Source: Aureliella helgolandensis (GTDB lineage Bacteria; Planctomycetota; Planctomycetia; Pirellulales; Pirellulaceae). Taken from it: DNA of 64,000 nt. The stretch spans positions 186,001-250,000 of the forward strand of contig NZ_CP036298.1 of the NCBI RefSeq assembly GCF_007752135.1. The letters run 5' to 3'. The notes beneath the pieces were generated by a model, which was not told the origin of the DNA, made no database searches, and worked only from the letters and a program-made list of their open reading frames with translations. Positions 17,824 through 25,453 of the stretch are shown piece by piece. The position numbers and the translations under genes are program-made. The number at the start of each line of letters is the position of its first letter. The first letter of the stretch is position 1.

Positions 17824-18930
17824 ATGGATATGTCTATCGGCTGGGCGATTCTCGGAATTATCGGTGGGCTAGTGGCATTGGTGATCGGCGGAGAATTGCT
17901 GGTTCGCGGCGCTTCGCTGCTAGCAACCGCGCTCCGCATTTCTCCTCTAATCATCGGATTGACGGTGGTCGCTTTCGGAACCAGCGCGCCTGAGTTGGGG
18001 GTTAGCTTGCAAGCCGCACTAACCGGCAATGCGGATGTGGCAATCGGCAATGTGGTGGGTAGTAATATCTTTAACATCCTGTTGATCCTGGGATTGGCGG
18101 CGGTGGTTACCCCGTTGGTCGTTTCCAGTCAGTTGATCCGAGCCGACGTGCCCATCATGATTGGTGCCTCTCTTGCGCTGTGGGGGTTCAGCTTGGATCA
18201 GCGTCTTGAGCGTTGGGAAGGTGCGGTCCTGTTTGTGTCGCTGCTGGGTTACATCGTCTTTTGCATTCGGCAGAGTCGCCACGAGTCCGCTGCGGTGGTG
18301 CAGGAATTTGCGCAGGAGCTGCCTAAACCCAGCACATGGACGTCGCGTCGCAGCATTCAAATCTCGTTGATGATTGTGGGACTGGTGCTGTTGGGCTTCG
18401 GCTCCCATTGGTTGGTTGGCGGCGCAGTGAAGATCGCCACCGTACTGGGCGTTAGCAAGTTGATTATTGGTCTGACCATCGTGGCGGCCGGGACCTCGCT
18501 GCCCGAAGTGGTGACTTCGGTTGTTGCCAGTTTGCGAGGGGAGCGCGATATTGCTGTCGGCAATGTGATTGGTAGCAATCTATTCAACATTCTTTGCGTG
18601 CTGGGGTTGAGCAGCATCATTTCGCCGCAAGGCATTGCGATTGCCAAGGATGCACTGGAATTTGACATTCCAGTCATGGTGGCGGTGGCGGTGGTTTGCT
18701 TCCCTATTTTTCTGACTGGGAATCTCATTGCCCGTTGGGAAGGAGGATTGCTACTGTTCTACTACGTGGCCTACACCTTGTTGATCGTCTTGTCGGAGAC
18801 CTATCCAGAGCATGGTACGTGGTTCGCATCGATTCTGGCTTACGTGGTGGTTCCCTTGACGCTATTGACGCTCGTTGGATCCCTTGTTTGGGCGCGTCGC
18901 AATCGCCAGTCCGCCGAAAGTCTGCCGTGA
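17824..18930 (+). CDS. CaCA-family sodium/calcium antiporter
   Basis: A 368-residue membrane protein with the two inverted alpha-repeats of the CaCA family. Repeat 1: GLTVVAFGTSAPELGVS and AIGNVVGSNIFNILLILGL. Repeat 2: GLTIVAAGTSLPEVVTSV and AVGNVIGSNLFNILCVLGL. The GTSAPE and GTSLPE glutamates are the ion ligands, and the paired SNIFNIL and SNLFNIL segments are diagnostic. About ten membrane helices are seen. This is the YrbG-like bacterial branch, exchanging calcium or potassium for sodium across the inner membrane. ATG 17824 is supported by a purine-rich site (AAAAAGGGGG) nine bases upstream. Orientation is away from the propeller gene; it is probably transcribed alone. Confidence 0.93.
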   Translation: MDMSIGWAILGIIGGLVALVIGGELLVRGASLLATALRISPLIIGLTVVAFGTSAPELGVSLQAALTGNADVAIGNVVGSNIFNILLILGLAAVVTPLVVSSQLIRADVPIMIGASLALWGFSLDQRLERWEGAVLFVSLLGYIVFCIRQSRHESAAVVQEFAQELPKPSTWTSRRSIQISLMIVGLVLLGFGSHWLVGGAVKIATVLGVSKLIIGLTIVAAGTSLPEVVTSVVASLRGERDIAVGNVIGSNLFNILCVLGLSSIISPQGIAIAKDALEFDIPVMVAVAVVCFPIFLTGNLIARWEGGLLLFYYVAYTLLIVLSETYPEHGTWFASILAYVVVPLTLLTLVGSLVWARRNRQSAESLP

Positions 18931-19106
18931 GTGGCAGCCGCGCGTGAGTTTCGAACTCTGCGAGTGGGGCGGCATGGTTGACAGGCTGGCGTTCCGCTGG
19001 CAGGTTGTATCACTGGCAGACTGGGCATCTTGTTGGCGATTTAGATCTCGCCGGCGTTCGCCAGTAGTCGCCCATCCTCCATCGAGCCTGCAGGGACCTC
19101 ACCAAC

Positions 19107-19490
19107 TTGTTGCAAAAATTCACTGAATATGTAGAGCCCTTTCGCGGCTGTAGCCCGCTCGATGTGCGCGTGATGGACGTTCTGCAAGCACTGCCTCAGA
19201 ACGTGCAAATCGACTTTACCGCGGATGACACCTTCCGTGTCACGTTGGAAGACTTTGTGCCTGGCCGCGGATGGCGGATGTTCATGAATCTGCCAGAGCA
19301 TGGCAGTGCGGTCAGTCGCTGTGTCGTCCTCCGCAGTAAGCTGGCTGACGCGCCCGAAGCTTTTTCACTCTACATCATCGCCCATGAATTTGCGCATGCA
19401 TATTTGAGAAACGGCGGTTGGGATGCGATCTCCGATCCGGAAGATGCCGCCGATGCGCTAGCTGCCAGTTGGGGATTTCCTCGGCCTTGA
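19107..19490 (+). CDS. Small putative zinc-metallopeptidase-like protein
   Basis: A 127-residue protein of unknown family. The C-terminal half carries HEFAH (about residues 93-97) in YIIAHEFAHAYLRNGG, which is the HExxH zinc signature, followed about twenty residues later by DPEDAADALAASWGF, where a glutamate could be the third ligand. The N-terminal half is beta-rich. The frame starts with two adjacent TTG codons (19107, 19110); no good ribosome site or ATG is available, so the start is uncertain. It has no signal peptide. It could be a small cytoplasmic peptidase or an ImmA/IrrE-like protein, but the similarity is limited to the motif. Confidence 0.6.
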   Translation: MLQKFTEYVEPFRGCSPLDVRVMDVLQALPQNVQIDFTADDTFRVTLEDFVPGRGWRMFMNLPEHGSAVSRCVVLRSKLADAPEAFSLYIIAHEFAHAYLRNGGWDAISDPEDAADALAASWGFPRP

Positions 19491-19520
19491 GCCCCATCCG
19501 ATTCGGAGCTCATGAGCGCA

Positions 19521-20036
19521 CTAGAATAGCTTTTCGAGCACTTTGTAGTTGGGGTCTTGGAAGCCCGTTTTGCGATAGACTTGCTGGGCTCTTTCATTTT
19601 CGACTTCAACATAGAGTCGCAAGCCCACGACATCCGGATCTTGTTGCACGCGTTCGGTTGCCGTCTCGAGCAGTCGCCGAAAGACGCCGCGACCACGAAA
19701 CTCCTGGGTGACGTAGACGCTTTGGATCCATACCAGCCATCCATCCCGCCAGTCACTCCACTCACGCGTTAGCATCAAGCAGCCGGCTAAGTCCTGGTCA
19801 GCTTCCGCTACGAAGTAGGTGACTTCATCGCCTTGGCGAATTCCGCGGGCAACCCCTCTAGCAACCACCTCGCGATCGAGCTCTTTGCCTTCGGTTTCAC
19901 GCGAGATTGCGCAGTTGAAATCCACAATCTTTGCTGCGTCCGCCAGGGTGGCATGGCGGATCACCAACTGCGCCACTTCGGGTTTGACGGTCGAGCGCGA
20001 GAGTGGTGTGTTGGAGCTTGGGACATTCTCTGGCAT
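19521..20036 (-). CDS. GNAT-family N-acetyltransferase
   Basis: A 171-residue acetyltransferase. After a disordered start (about 1-22) comes the GNAT fold: IRHATLADAAKIVDFN (strand 1 and helix 1), VWIQSVYVTQEFRGRGVFRRLLE, which contains the acetyl-CoA-binding R/Q-x-x-G-x-G/A loop as RGRGVF, and the C-terminal GLRLYVEVENERAQQVYRKTGF. Transfer of acetyl from acetyl-CoA to an amine is expected; the substrate is unknown. Converges with the metallopeptidase-like gene, with 30 bases between. Confidence 0.88.
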   Translation of the reverse strand: MPENVPSSNTPLSRSTVKPEVAQLVIRHATLADAAKIVDFNCAISRETEGKELDREVVARGVARGIRQGDEVTYFVAEADQDLAGCLMLTREWSDWRDGWLVWIQSVYVTQEFRGRGVFRRLLETATERVQQDPDVVGLRLYVEVENERAQQVYRKTGFQDPNYKVLEKLF

Positions 20037-20100
20037 CTCGGTTAATCGCTTTCTACTGCTGAAATTCTAGGGGTACCAGTCGCGGTATGCGGCTCTTCAC

Positions 20101-20137
20101 GGGCTGTTGAAATATTAACCCGCCGCGTCACGGGCTC
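20101..20137. repeat. Solo copy of the GGGCTGTTGAAATA...CCCGC repeat arm
   Basis: Positions 20101-20123 match the 23-base arm found at 58797-58819 and 60363-60385 with one difference (T for G at the thirteenth to fifteenth base region, ATTAACCC for AGTAACCC). The copy lies between the GNAT start and the sulfatase stop, and reaches the sulfatase stop codon. It shows the repeat family is spread beyond the IS region. Confidence 0.75.
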
Positions 20138-21674
20138 ACTTCGAGTAATCGATGCTAATTCCCTCGGGCGCCTGGGGCCATGGCGTTTTGCCTTCGGGCC
20201 ATTCTTGGGGTTGCAACGCACGAGCTTGGTCGACCGCTTCAATCAACCATTGCGGAGGATGTTTGGCCTCTGCTTCGCCGTATACGTAGGGGAGCGCTGG
20301 GGTCATTAACAACGGTTTGTCGCCGAGCGGAGGTCGTTGACTGCCCAGCTCCTGCAGTCGCGCGGTCATGCGTTGGACGAGTTCGGGATGCTGCGCAGCG
20401 ACATCGGTCGTTTCGGCTGGGTCGTCGACTAAATTGAATAGCAGCTCTCCCATCAACTTGAAATCACCTTGACGGAGCGTTGGTACTCGCACACTACCGG
20501 ACACCTCGTAGACGATTTCGGTTCGGGGGCTGGCAGCCTCGGCAAACAGCATTTCACTCATATTGAAGCTGTCGAGGGGGCGGGGTTGCTCCAGCGTGCT
20601 GCCTGCCAATGTTGCGAAGGTCGCAAAACAGTCGGTGATATGCATCATGCCATCCCGGTGGCTTCCTGGCACCGTCATTCCGGGCCAACGCATGATGCAG
20701 GGCACGTGCACTCCTCCTTCAAAGGTCGTGTTCTTTGTACCGCGCCACGGTTTGTTGCTGGCTTCGGTTAGGCCACCATTGTCATTGGTGCAGATGACCA
20801 GCGTGTTCTCCGCAAACCCGTTGGCGTCGATGGAGGCCAGGATGCGCCCCACGGCTTCGTCGTAGCATTTGAGGGCCGCGTCGCTGGCCGAATACTTGTC
20901 GGTGTGACGCGGCACCGTATTGATGGGGCCGTGGACGGCGTTGAAGGGGACGTAGATAAAGAAGGGCCGCTCTTCAGATTGCTGAGCCAGCACTCGCTCA
21001 AATTCGCTGGCGATCAAGTCGGTCGTGTAGCCCGTTTCTTGAATGGGTTGTTCGTTGCGGTGCCAGTCGTAGACGTGGAAGGGAGCGGGCGCATTGTGCT
21101 CGATCAGGAAGGTGTTGTAGTCGATTCCCCATGCATAGTGTCCATACTGATGGTCGAAACCCTGCTGCATCGGTAAATTTTCTTTGAGCCATTCTCCGCA
21201 GTGCCATTTGCCAATAATCGAAGTAAAATACCCCACTTCCTGCAGGGCCTCTGCCACCGTGCGTTCCTCAGTATCCAGGGCATGGATGCGCCGCGTCTTT
21301 TCCCCAAGTTCGTTCACTGGCAACTCCAATCCAAGCGATTTGAGGTAGCTGGGCTTACCGAAATCCTCACTCCGCCAGTCGCTCCAGGTGCGAAAGGGAT
21401 AGCGCCCGGTCAGGAAGGCGGCACGCGTGGGTGCGCAGACCGAATGCGTATAAAACTGGGTAAGCTGCATTCCTTGTGCGGCCAAGCGATCTATATTTGG
21501 CGTAAGTTCAGGGTTACCACCGGTAAAACCTGGCTGACCATACCCCATGTCGTCGGACAAAATCATCACGATATTTGGCCGACTGGGCTGGAGTTGTTGC
21601 GCCATGCTAGACTCCAGCACACTGTCCAAGGAAACGTACAGGAACGATAGTACTAAAACGAGAGACCGATTCAT
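20136..21674 (-). CDS. Secreted sulfatase (type I, formylglycine-dependent)
   Basis: A 512-residue sulfatase with a signal peptide (about 1-25). Metal ligands D41 and D42 are in ILSDDMGYG. C80 in CAPTRAAFLTGRYPF is the cysteine converted to formylglycine, and GKWHCGEW carries the catalytic Lys/His pair. DNGGLTEASNKPWRGTKNTTFEGGVHVP is the second metal site and substrate-facing loop. It hydrolyses sulfate esters of sugars, probably in algal polysaccharides; the exact sugar cannot be read. It needs a formylglycine-generating enzyme, not found here. The stop is next to a repeat copy at 20101-20137. Divergent from the EHD-like gene. Confidence 0.95.
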   Translation of the reverse strand: MNRSLVLVLSFLYVSLDSVLESSMAQQLQPSRPNIVMILSDDMGYGQPGFTGGNPELTPNIDRLAAQGMQLTQFYTHSVCAPTRAAFLTGRYPFRTWSDWRSEDFGKPSYLKSLGLELPVNELGEKTRRIHALDTEERTVAEALQEVGYFTSIIGKWHCGEWLKENLPMQQGFDHQYGHYAWGIDYNTFLIEHNAPAPFHVYDWHRNEQPIQETGYTTDLIASEFERVLAQQSEERPFFIYVPFNAVHGPINTVPRHTDKYSASDAALKCYDEAVGRILASIDANGFAENTLVICTNDNGGLTEASNKPWRGTKNTTFEGGVHVPCIMRWPGMTVPGSHRDGMMHITDCFATFATLAGSTLEQPRPLDSFNMSEMLFAEAASPRTEIVYEVSGSVRVPTLRQGDFKLMGELLFNLVDDPAETTDVAAQHPELVQRMTARLQELGSQRPPLGDKPLLMTPALPYVYGEAEAKHPPQWLIEAVDQARALQPQEWPEGKTPWPQAPEGISIDYSK

Positions 21675-21937
21675 CGCGCATCCGTTGGGGGTTAGATCGT
21701 TGGCTTGGAATCATCGCATTGTAGTCCAACGGAGGCGTTCGTTGGGCAAACCCACTTGGCGGCAACCGTTGCGAATACCATGCTGAGGATAGGCAGGAGC
21801 CCCGCTGCAGGATCGATGGGGGCTAGGGGATCGACCGGCCGGACACCCTCGTGGCCGCCCCGCAGGTTTCGCGAATCCATGTTGCCGCATGCCTCCACGC
21901 ATGGCGTCATTCAATACTTCAAATCTTCGAGTCTAAA

Positions 21938-23278
21938 ATGCACGAAAAGTCCGATCCGTTGTCGCAGCAAGAAGGTCGCATCAAGGAAATCCGTGAGCAT
22001 TTGCTCCGCCCCATTGCTGATAAGTTCGGATTCCCCATCGGTTCCGCCGGTTCCGCGTTGGGCATGCCAACGGTGCTCTGCCTCGGCAACCACTCGTCCG
22101 GCAAATCGACCTTCGTCAACCACTTGGCTGGCGACTCCATCCAGGATACTGGAGTGGCCCCCACGGATGACAGCTTTACGCTGATTACCTACGGCGCAGT
22201 CGAGGAGACCATGGATGGACGCGCGGTCGTGACCGACCCGCAACTCCCCTACCGCGATCTGGAGCAGTTTGGCAAGCCATTTCTCGATCATTTAAGGCTG
22301 AAACGCCGCCCAATCGAGACTCTCAAGAACCTGTGCATCATCGACAGCCCAGGCATGATCGACCATGCCGGAGAGCACCGTGATTCGTCGCGTGGCTACG
22401 ACTTCAAAGCGGTGGTTCGCGCGTTTGCCGAAACGGCTGATTTGGTGGTCTTCTTTTTCGATCCTGACAAGCCAGGGACGACGGGCGAGAGCCTGAGGAT
22501 TATCACTGAGTCGCTCAATGATTCGATGTACAAATTGTTGATCGTCTTCAATAAGGTCGACACCTTTGAAGATGTGCGGGATTTCGCGCGGACCTATGGT
22601 GCGCTCTGTTGGAATCTTTCTCGGGTCGTGCGCACCAAAGACATGCCCCACATTTATTGCACGTTCGTGCCCGACGCCAAAGGCGATCGCCCCCGCAGTA
22701 AGACGATTGAGCTGACGGAATTCGAGAAGTCGACCCGAGACTTAAAAACCGAAATATCTCGAGTTGGAGAGCGCCGGAGGACTAATATGGTGGGCGCTCT
22801 TCTCGACTCGACGCGCAGCCTTCAAGTCCATGCCACCGTCTGTCAACGCGTCGGCTGGAAATTGCTGGTTGAGAAACTCAGCCTCTGGACCGGTAGTCTC
22901 CTACTAACGCTCGGAGGTGCGGCGCTGGCTTGGTATGCCCGCAGCAACTCCTACGGACTCGCCGCAGGCGTCGTCTTGGCGATTGTGGGGATTGCTCTAG
23001 CCGTGCTGACTCCCCAGTTCTTGAAGTGGCGTTTGCAGCACCATATCGCATTGGTCGACAAGTACTTCCGGGAAAGCTTTCAAAAGAAGCTACTGTCGCA
23101 GCAAAATACCCGGTTCCTGGAAGGACTCTGGGAAAGCGTTCGACCGCGAACCGTCACTTTTCTCAATTCGGCCGGACCGCGGATCATCCCAGGAGCTCCC
23201 GTGTGGCCCGCTCGGCTGCGAAAACTCGATAACGCGATCGACAAGGATATCCCCGATTTGTTGAAGTCAACAAAATGA
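21938..23278 (+). CDS. EHD/dynamin-like membrane GTPase
   Basis: A 446-residue protein. The nucleotide-binding domain has P-loop GNHSSGKS (50-57), switch threonine in APTDDSFTLITYG (74-86), G3 DSPGM (136-140) and G4 NKVD (205-208). Beyond generic dynamin features it shares with eukaryotic EHD proteins an SRGYDFKAVVRAFAE segment (151-165), an FDPDKPG turn (174-180) and YGALCWNLSRVV (220-231), in the same order and spacing. The N-terminal helix (EIREHLLRPIADKFGFP) also fits. There is no EH domain; instead two adjacent membrane helices (about 317-333 and 340-358) and a basic C-terminal helix follow. Expected role: nucleotide-driven membrane remodelling at the cytoplasmic face. EHDs use ATP, so nucleotide preference is open. 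ATG 21938 excludes a non-protein-like extension to 21851. Confidence 0.85.
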   Translation: MHEKSDPLSQQEGRIKEIREHLLRPIADKFGFPIGSAGSALGMPTVLCLGNHSSGKSTFVNHLAGDSIQDTGVAPTDDSFTLITYGAVEETMDGRAVVTDPQLPYRDLEQFGKPFLDHLRLKRRPIETLKNLCIIDSPGMIDHAGEHRDSSRGYDFKAVVRAFAETADLVVFFFDPDKPGTTGESLRIITESLNDSMYKLLIVFNKVDTFEDVRDFARTYGALCWNLSRVVRTKDMPHIYCTFVPDAKGDRPRSKTIELTEFEKSTRDLKTEISRVGERRRTNMVGALLDSTRSLQVHATVCQRVGWKLLVEKLSLWTGSLLLTLGGAALAWYARSNSYGLAAGVVLAIVGIALAVLTPQFLKWRLQHHIALVDKYFRESFQKKLLSQQNTRFLEGLWESVRPRTVTFLNSAGPRIIPGAPVWPARLRKLDNAIDKDIPDLLKSTK

Positions 23279-23475
23279 TGCAATACCGAGGCTGGTGATG
23301 TCGATTTGATGTCACCCTGCAACATTTTGACAGCCGTGAGTTGGTCCGGGCTCGGTGATATGCGGGGGAACTGAGGGATTTGCTGGATTTAACGCGAGTG
23401 GGGCGATTGGCATACCTTGTGCTATCTAAACCCATATCTAGTAATCCCACCAGTTTTTAGAAAAGGAGAGGTGCT

Positions 23476-24201
23476 ATGCGGCGTCTCATCGCAGTGATCG
23501 CGACCTTGGCAGGATCGGTTCTGACCGTCGGTACGCTTTCCGCTCAGATTCATGACCATCGCGGCTACCATAGCTATCACCATCAAACGGCGAATGCAGC
23601 GAGGTTGGCGGCGTACGTTGGGCAATTGGAGGAGGTCTGCAAGCATTTGCATGATGATACGCACGATCTCTCCCAGGACTATCGCCACTCTCAGGCCATC
23701 GAGTCGCATATCGACCAACTCGAGAGCCTCAAAGTCCACATGCATGAAATCTTGACGCAGGCCGTTGAGCGGGGGCACTACTCTTCGCAAGTGGATCGAC
23801 ACATCAAAGAGGATCTACTGGAAGCCAAGTCGCTATTCAGCGCCTACCATCGCTTGTTGCAGGGGCAGCTTCGCAGCGGCGCTAGGTCGGTGGACTACCA
23901 CACGTTGAAGCACATGCAGGAAGTCTTGCTGCATGAGGCTTTCCCGCTCGTTTCGCAAATTGAGAGCGAACTTTACGGAAGGCGTCAGTACTCGGGGTAT
24001 CCCCTGGAATTTCGGGGAACGTCGAGCGTTCACGAAGAGCACCGGGTGGCGCGTCCGACGTGGGTTGAGCCCTCGATCCCGAGTCGACCAACCTACACCC
24101 GTCCCTCACGCATTGGTGAGTATCCTGGTGGCCGCGGTTCTCGGAGAGGCGACTCGTCTGGACGCAGCATTTCCATCGGCGGCTTTCGCATCCAGTTCTG
24201 A
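23476..24201 (+). CDS. Secreted His-rich protein of unknown function
   Basis: A 241-residue protein with a signal peptide (MRRLIAVIATLAGSVLTVGTLSAQ) and a ribosome site AAGGAGAG at 23463-23470. The mature N-terminus is rich in His and Tyr (HDHRGYHSYHHQ). A helical core (about 40-165) has further spaced histidines (CKHLHDDTHDLSQDYRHS, KVHMHEIL, VDRHIKEDLLEAKS). The last 60 residues are Pro/Arg/Ser-rich and disordered. A helical bundle able to bind metal is plausible, but no family was recognised. It stands alone between the EHD-like gene and a strong hairpin. Confidence 0.75.
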   Translation: MRRLIAVIATLAGSVLTVGTLSAQIHDHRGYHSYHHQTANAARLAAYVGQLEEVCKHLHDDTHDLSQDYRHSQAIESHIDQLESLKVHMHEILTQAVERGHYSSQVDRHIKEDLLEAKSLFSAYHRLLQGQLRSGARSVDYHTLKHMQEVLLHEAFPLVSQIESELYGRRQYSGYPLEFRGTSSVHEEHRVARPTWVEPSIPSRPTYTRPSRIGEYPGGRGSRRGDSSGRSISIGGFRIQF

Positions 24202-24240
24202 GATTGCTTAGGCCCGTCGGAACAATGAGTGTCGCCAGAT

Positions 24241-24282
24241 CGCTCCGCCGGTCGGCATTTTCCCGAACGAACCGGCGGAGCG
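24241..24282. terminator. Strong bidirectional hairpin
   Basis: CGCTCCGCCGGT and ACCGGCGGAGCG form a perfect 12-base-pair stem with an 18-base loop in the gap between two converging genes. No T-run on either side, so termination may rely on the stem alone or on Rho. Confidence 0.6.
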
Positions 24283-24323
24283 GTTCGGCGGCTATCCGCC
24301 AGTAGTTGTTCCCACGGTCCTCC

Positions 24324-25205
24324 TTAGCGGAAGAGGCTGTAGCGCACGATGCAATAGCAAGTGCTGATCAGGTCGCGCCATCCGATTTTCTTGCCCTCGT
24401 CGCGTCCACGGCACTTGTAACCAACACCTACTTCGCGGACCGAGATTTTGTGGCGTGCCAGCTTGGCAGTGATTTCTGGTTCAAAACCAAATCTCGACTG
24501 CTCGATGTGGATGTCTCTCAGGACATCGCTGCGAAATGCTTTGTAGCAGGTTTCCATGTCGGTCAGCCTAAAGCCAGTCAAGGCATTCGACATACTCGTG
24601 AGCAGCTTATTGCCGCAGCGGTGCAACCAAGAGGGATCTTGTTCGGGGGCATCCAGGTAACGCGAACCATAGACGACGTCGCTTTCGCCCGCTTGCAGAG
24701 GGGCGATCACCTTCAAGATGTCCTGCGGATCGTATTCGAGATCGGCATCCTGCACGATCACAAACTTCCCTCGCGCGTGTTCGAATCCAGTTTGCAGAGC
24801 CGCACCCTTCCCGCGATTGACCGGGTGGTGGAGCACGGTGATGCCAGGCATTCCGTCTAGTGCTTTGAGGCTTTCCGGCGTCGCATCGCTGCTGCCATCA
24901 TCGACCACGATGATTTCTTTGGAAATGGGGAGCTGCTGGACGCGCGTGACGATCTCCAGCACTGTTACCGGTTCGTTGTAGACGGGAATGACCACGGTCA
25001 GTTCGACGGGCCATGTCTTCGCGGAAGTGGCTAGGGGGGTGGTGTCGGTCGACGCAACCTGTTGTGCCAGTTGTTGGCTGGTGCTCTCGAACGTCCGTTC
25101 CAGCCGTTCTTCGATCGAATCGAGTCCCTCGGCCGGCGCGATTGGGGCTGAGGTGTGGGCAGTGGGAAGGGGACGAACCGCTGGTTTCGTCGATTGGCTG
25201 GCCAT
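24324..25205 (-). CDS. Family 2 glycosyltransferase (dolichyl-phosphate-mannose-synthase type)
   Basis: A 293-residue GT-A enzyme. The first 65 residues are disordered (Pro/Ala/Thr/Ser-rich). The catalytic part starts LTVVIPVYNEPVTVLEIV, with EIIVVDDGSSDATPESL binding the nucleotide sugar, VNRGKGAALQTGF, the metal-binding DXD-like QDADLEYDP, and VVYGSRYLD. The C-terminal FGFEPEITAKLARHKISVREVGVGYKCR region is typical of DPM1-like enzymes that load polyprenyl phosphate with a sugar. No membrane helices are present at the C-terminus, as in the soluble DPM1 subtype. It converges with the His-rich gene. Confidence 0.9.
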   Translation of the reverse strand: MASQSTKPAVRPLPTAHTSAPIAPAEGLDSIEERLERTFESTSQQLAQQVASTDTTPLATSAKTWPVELTVVIPVYNEPVTVLEIVTRVQQLPISKEIIVVDDGSSDATPESLKALDGMPGITVLHHPVNRGKGAALQTGFEHARGKFVIVQDADLEYDPQDILKVIAPLQAGESDVVYGSRYLDAPEQDPSWLHRCGNKLLTSMSNALTGFRLTDMETCYKAFRSDVLRDIHIEQSRFGFEPEITAKLARHKISVREVGVGYKCRGRDEGKKIGWRDLISTCYCIVRYSLFR

Positions 25206-25453
25206 CTTGGGCTCCAGAAATCAAATGCGAACTTTTAGCCCACAAGCTGGCTCAATGCCAAATGCACTCCCTTTAAACGGGAATGGCTGTCTTGCGCTGG
25301 GAGTCGCTGGTGCAACGAGAATCGAAACAACCGTATTGTGGCGATGGTGGTAAAATCCATTTTTCACCCATACACGCTACAATCCGAACCTATGCCTAAA
25401 TTACAACTTGGCGTACGCTATGGAGTGTTAACCCTACAATTCTCTTTTCGGCT

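Noticed and set aside
23405-23440. Sigma-70 promoter upstream of the His-rich gene
   Set aside because: TTGGCA is present but no -10 box lies at a suitable distance.
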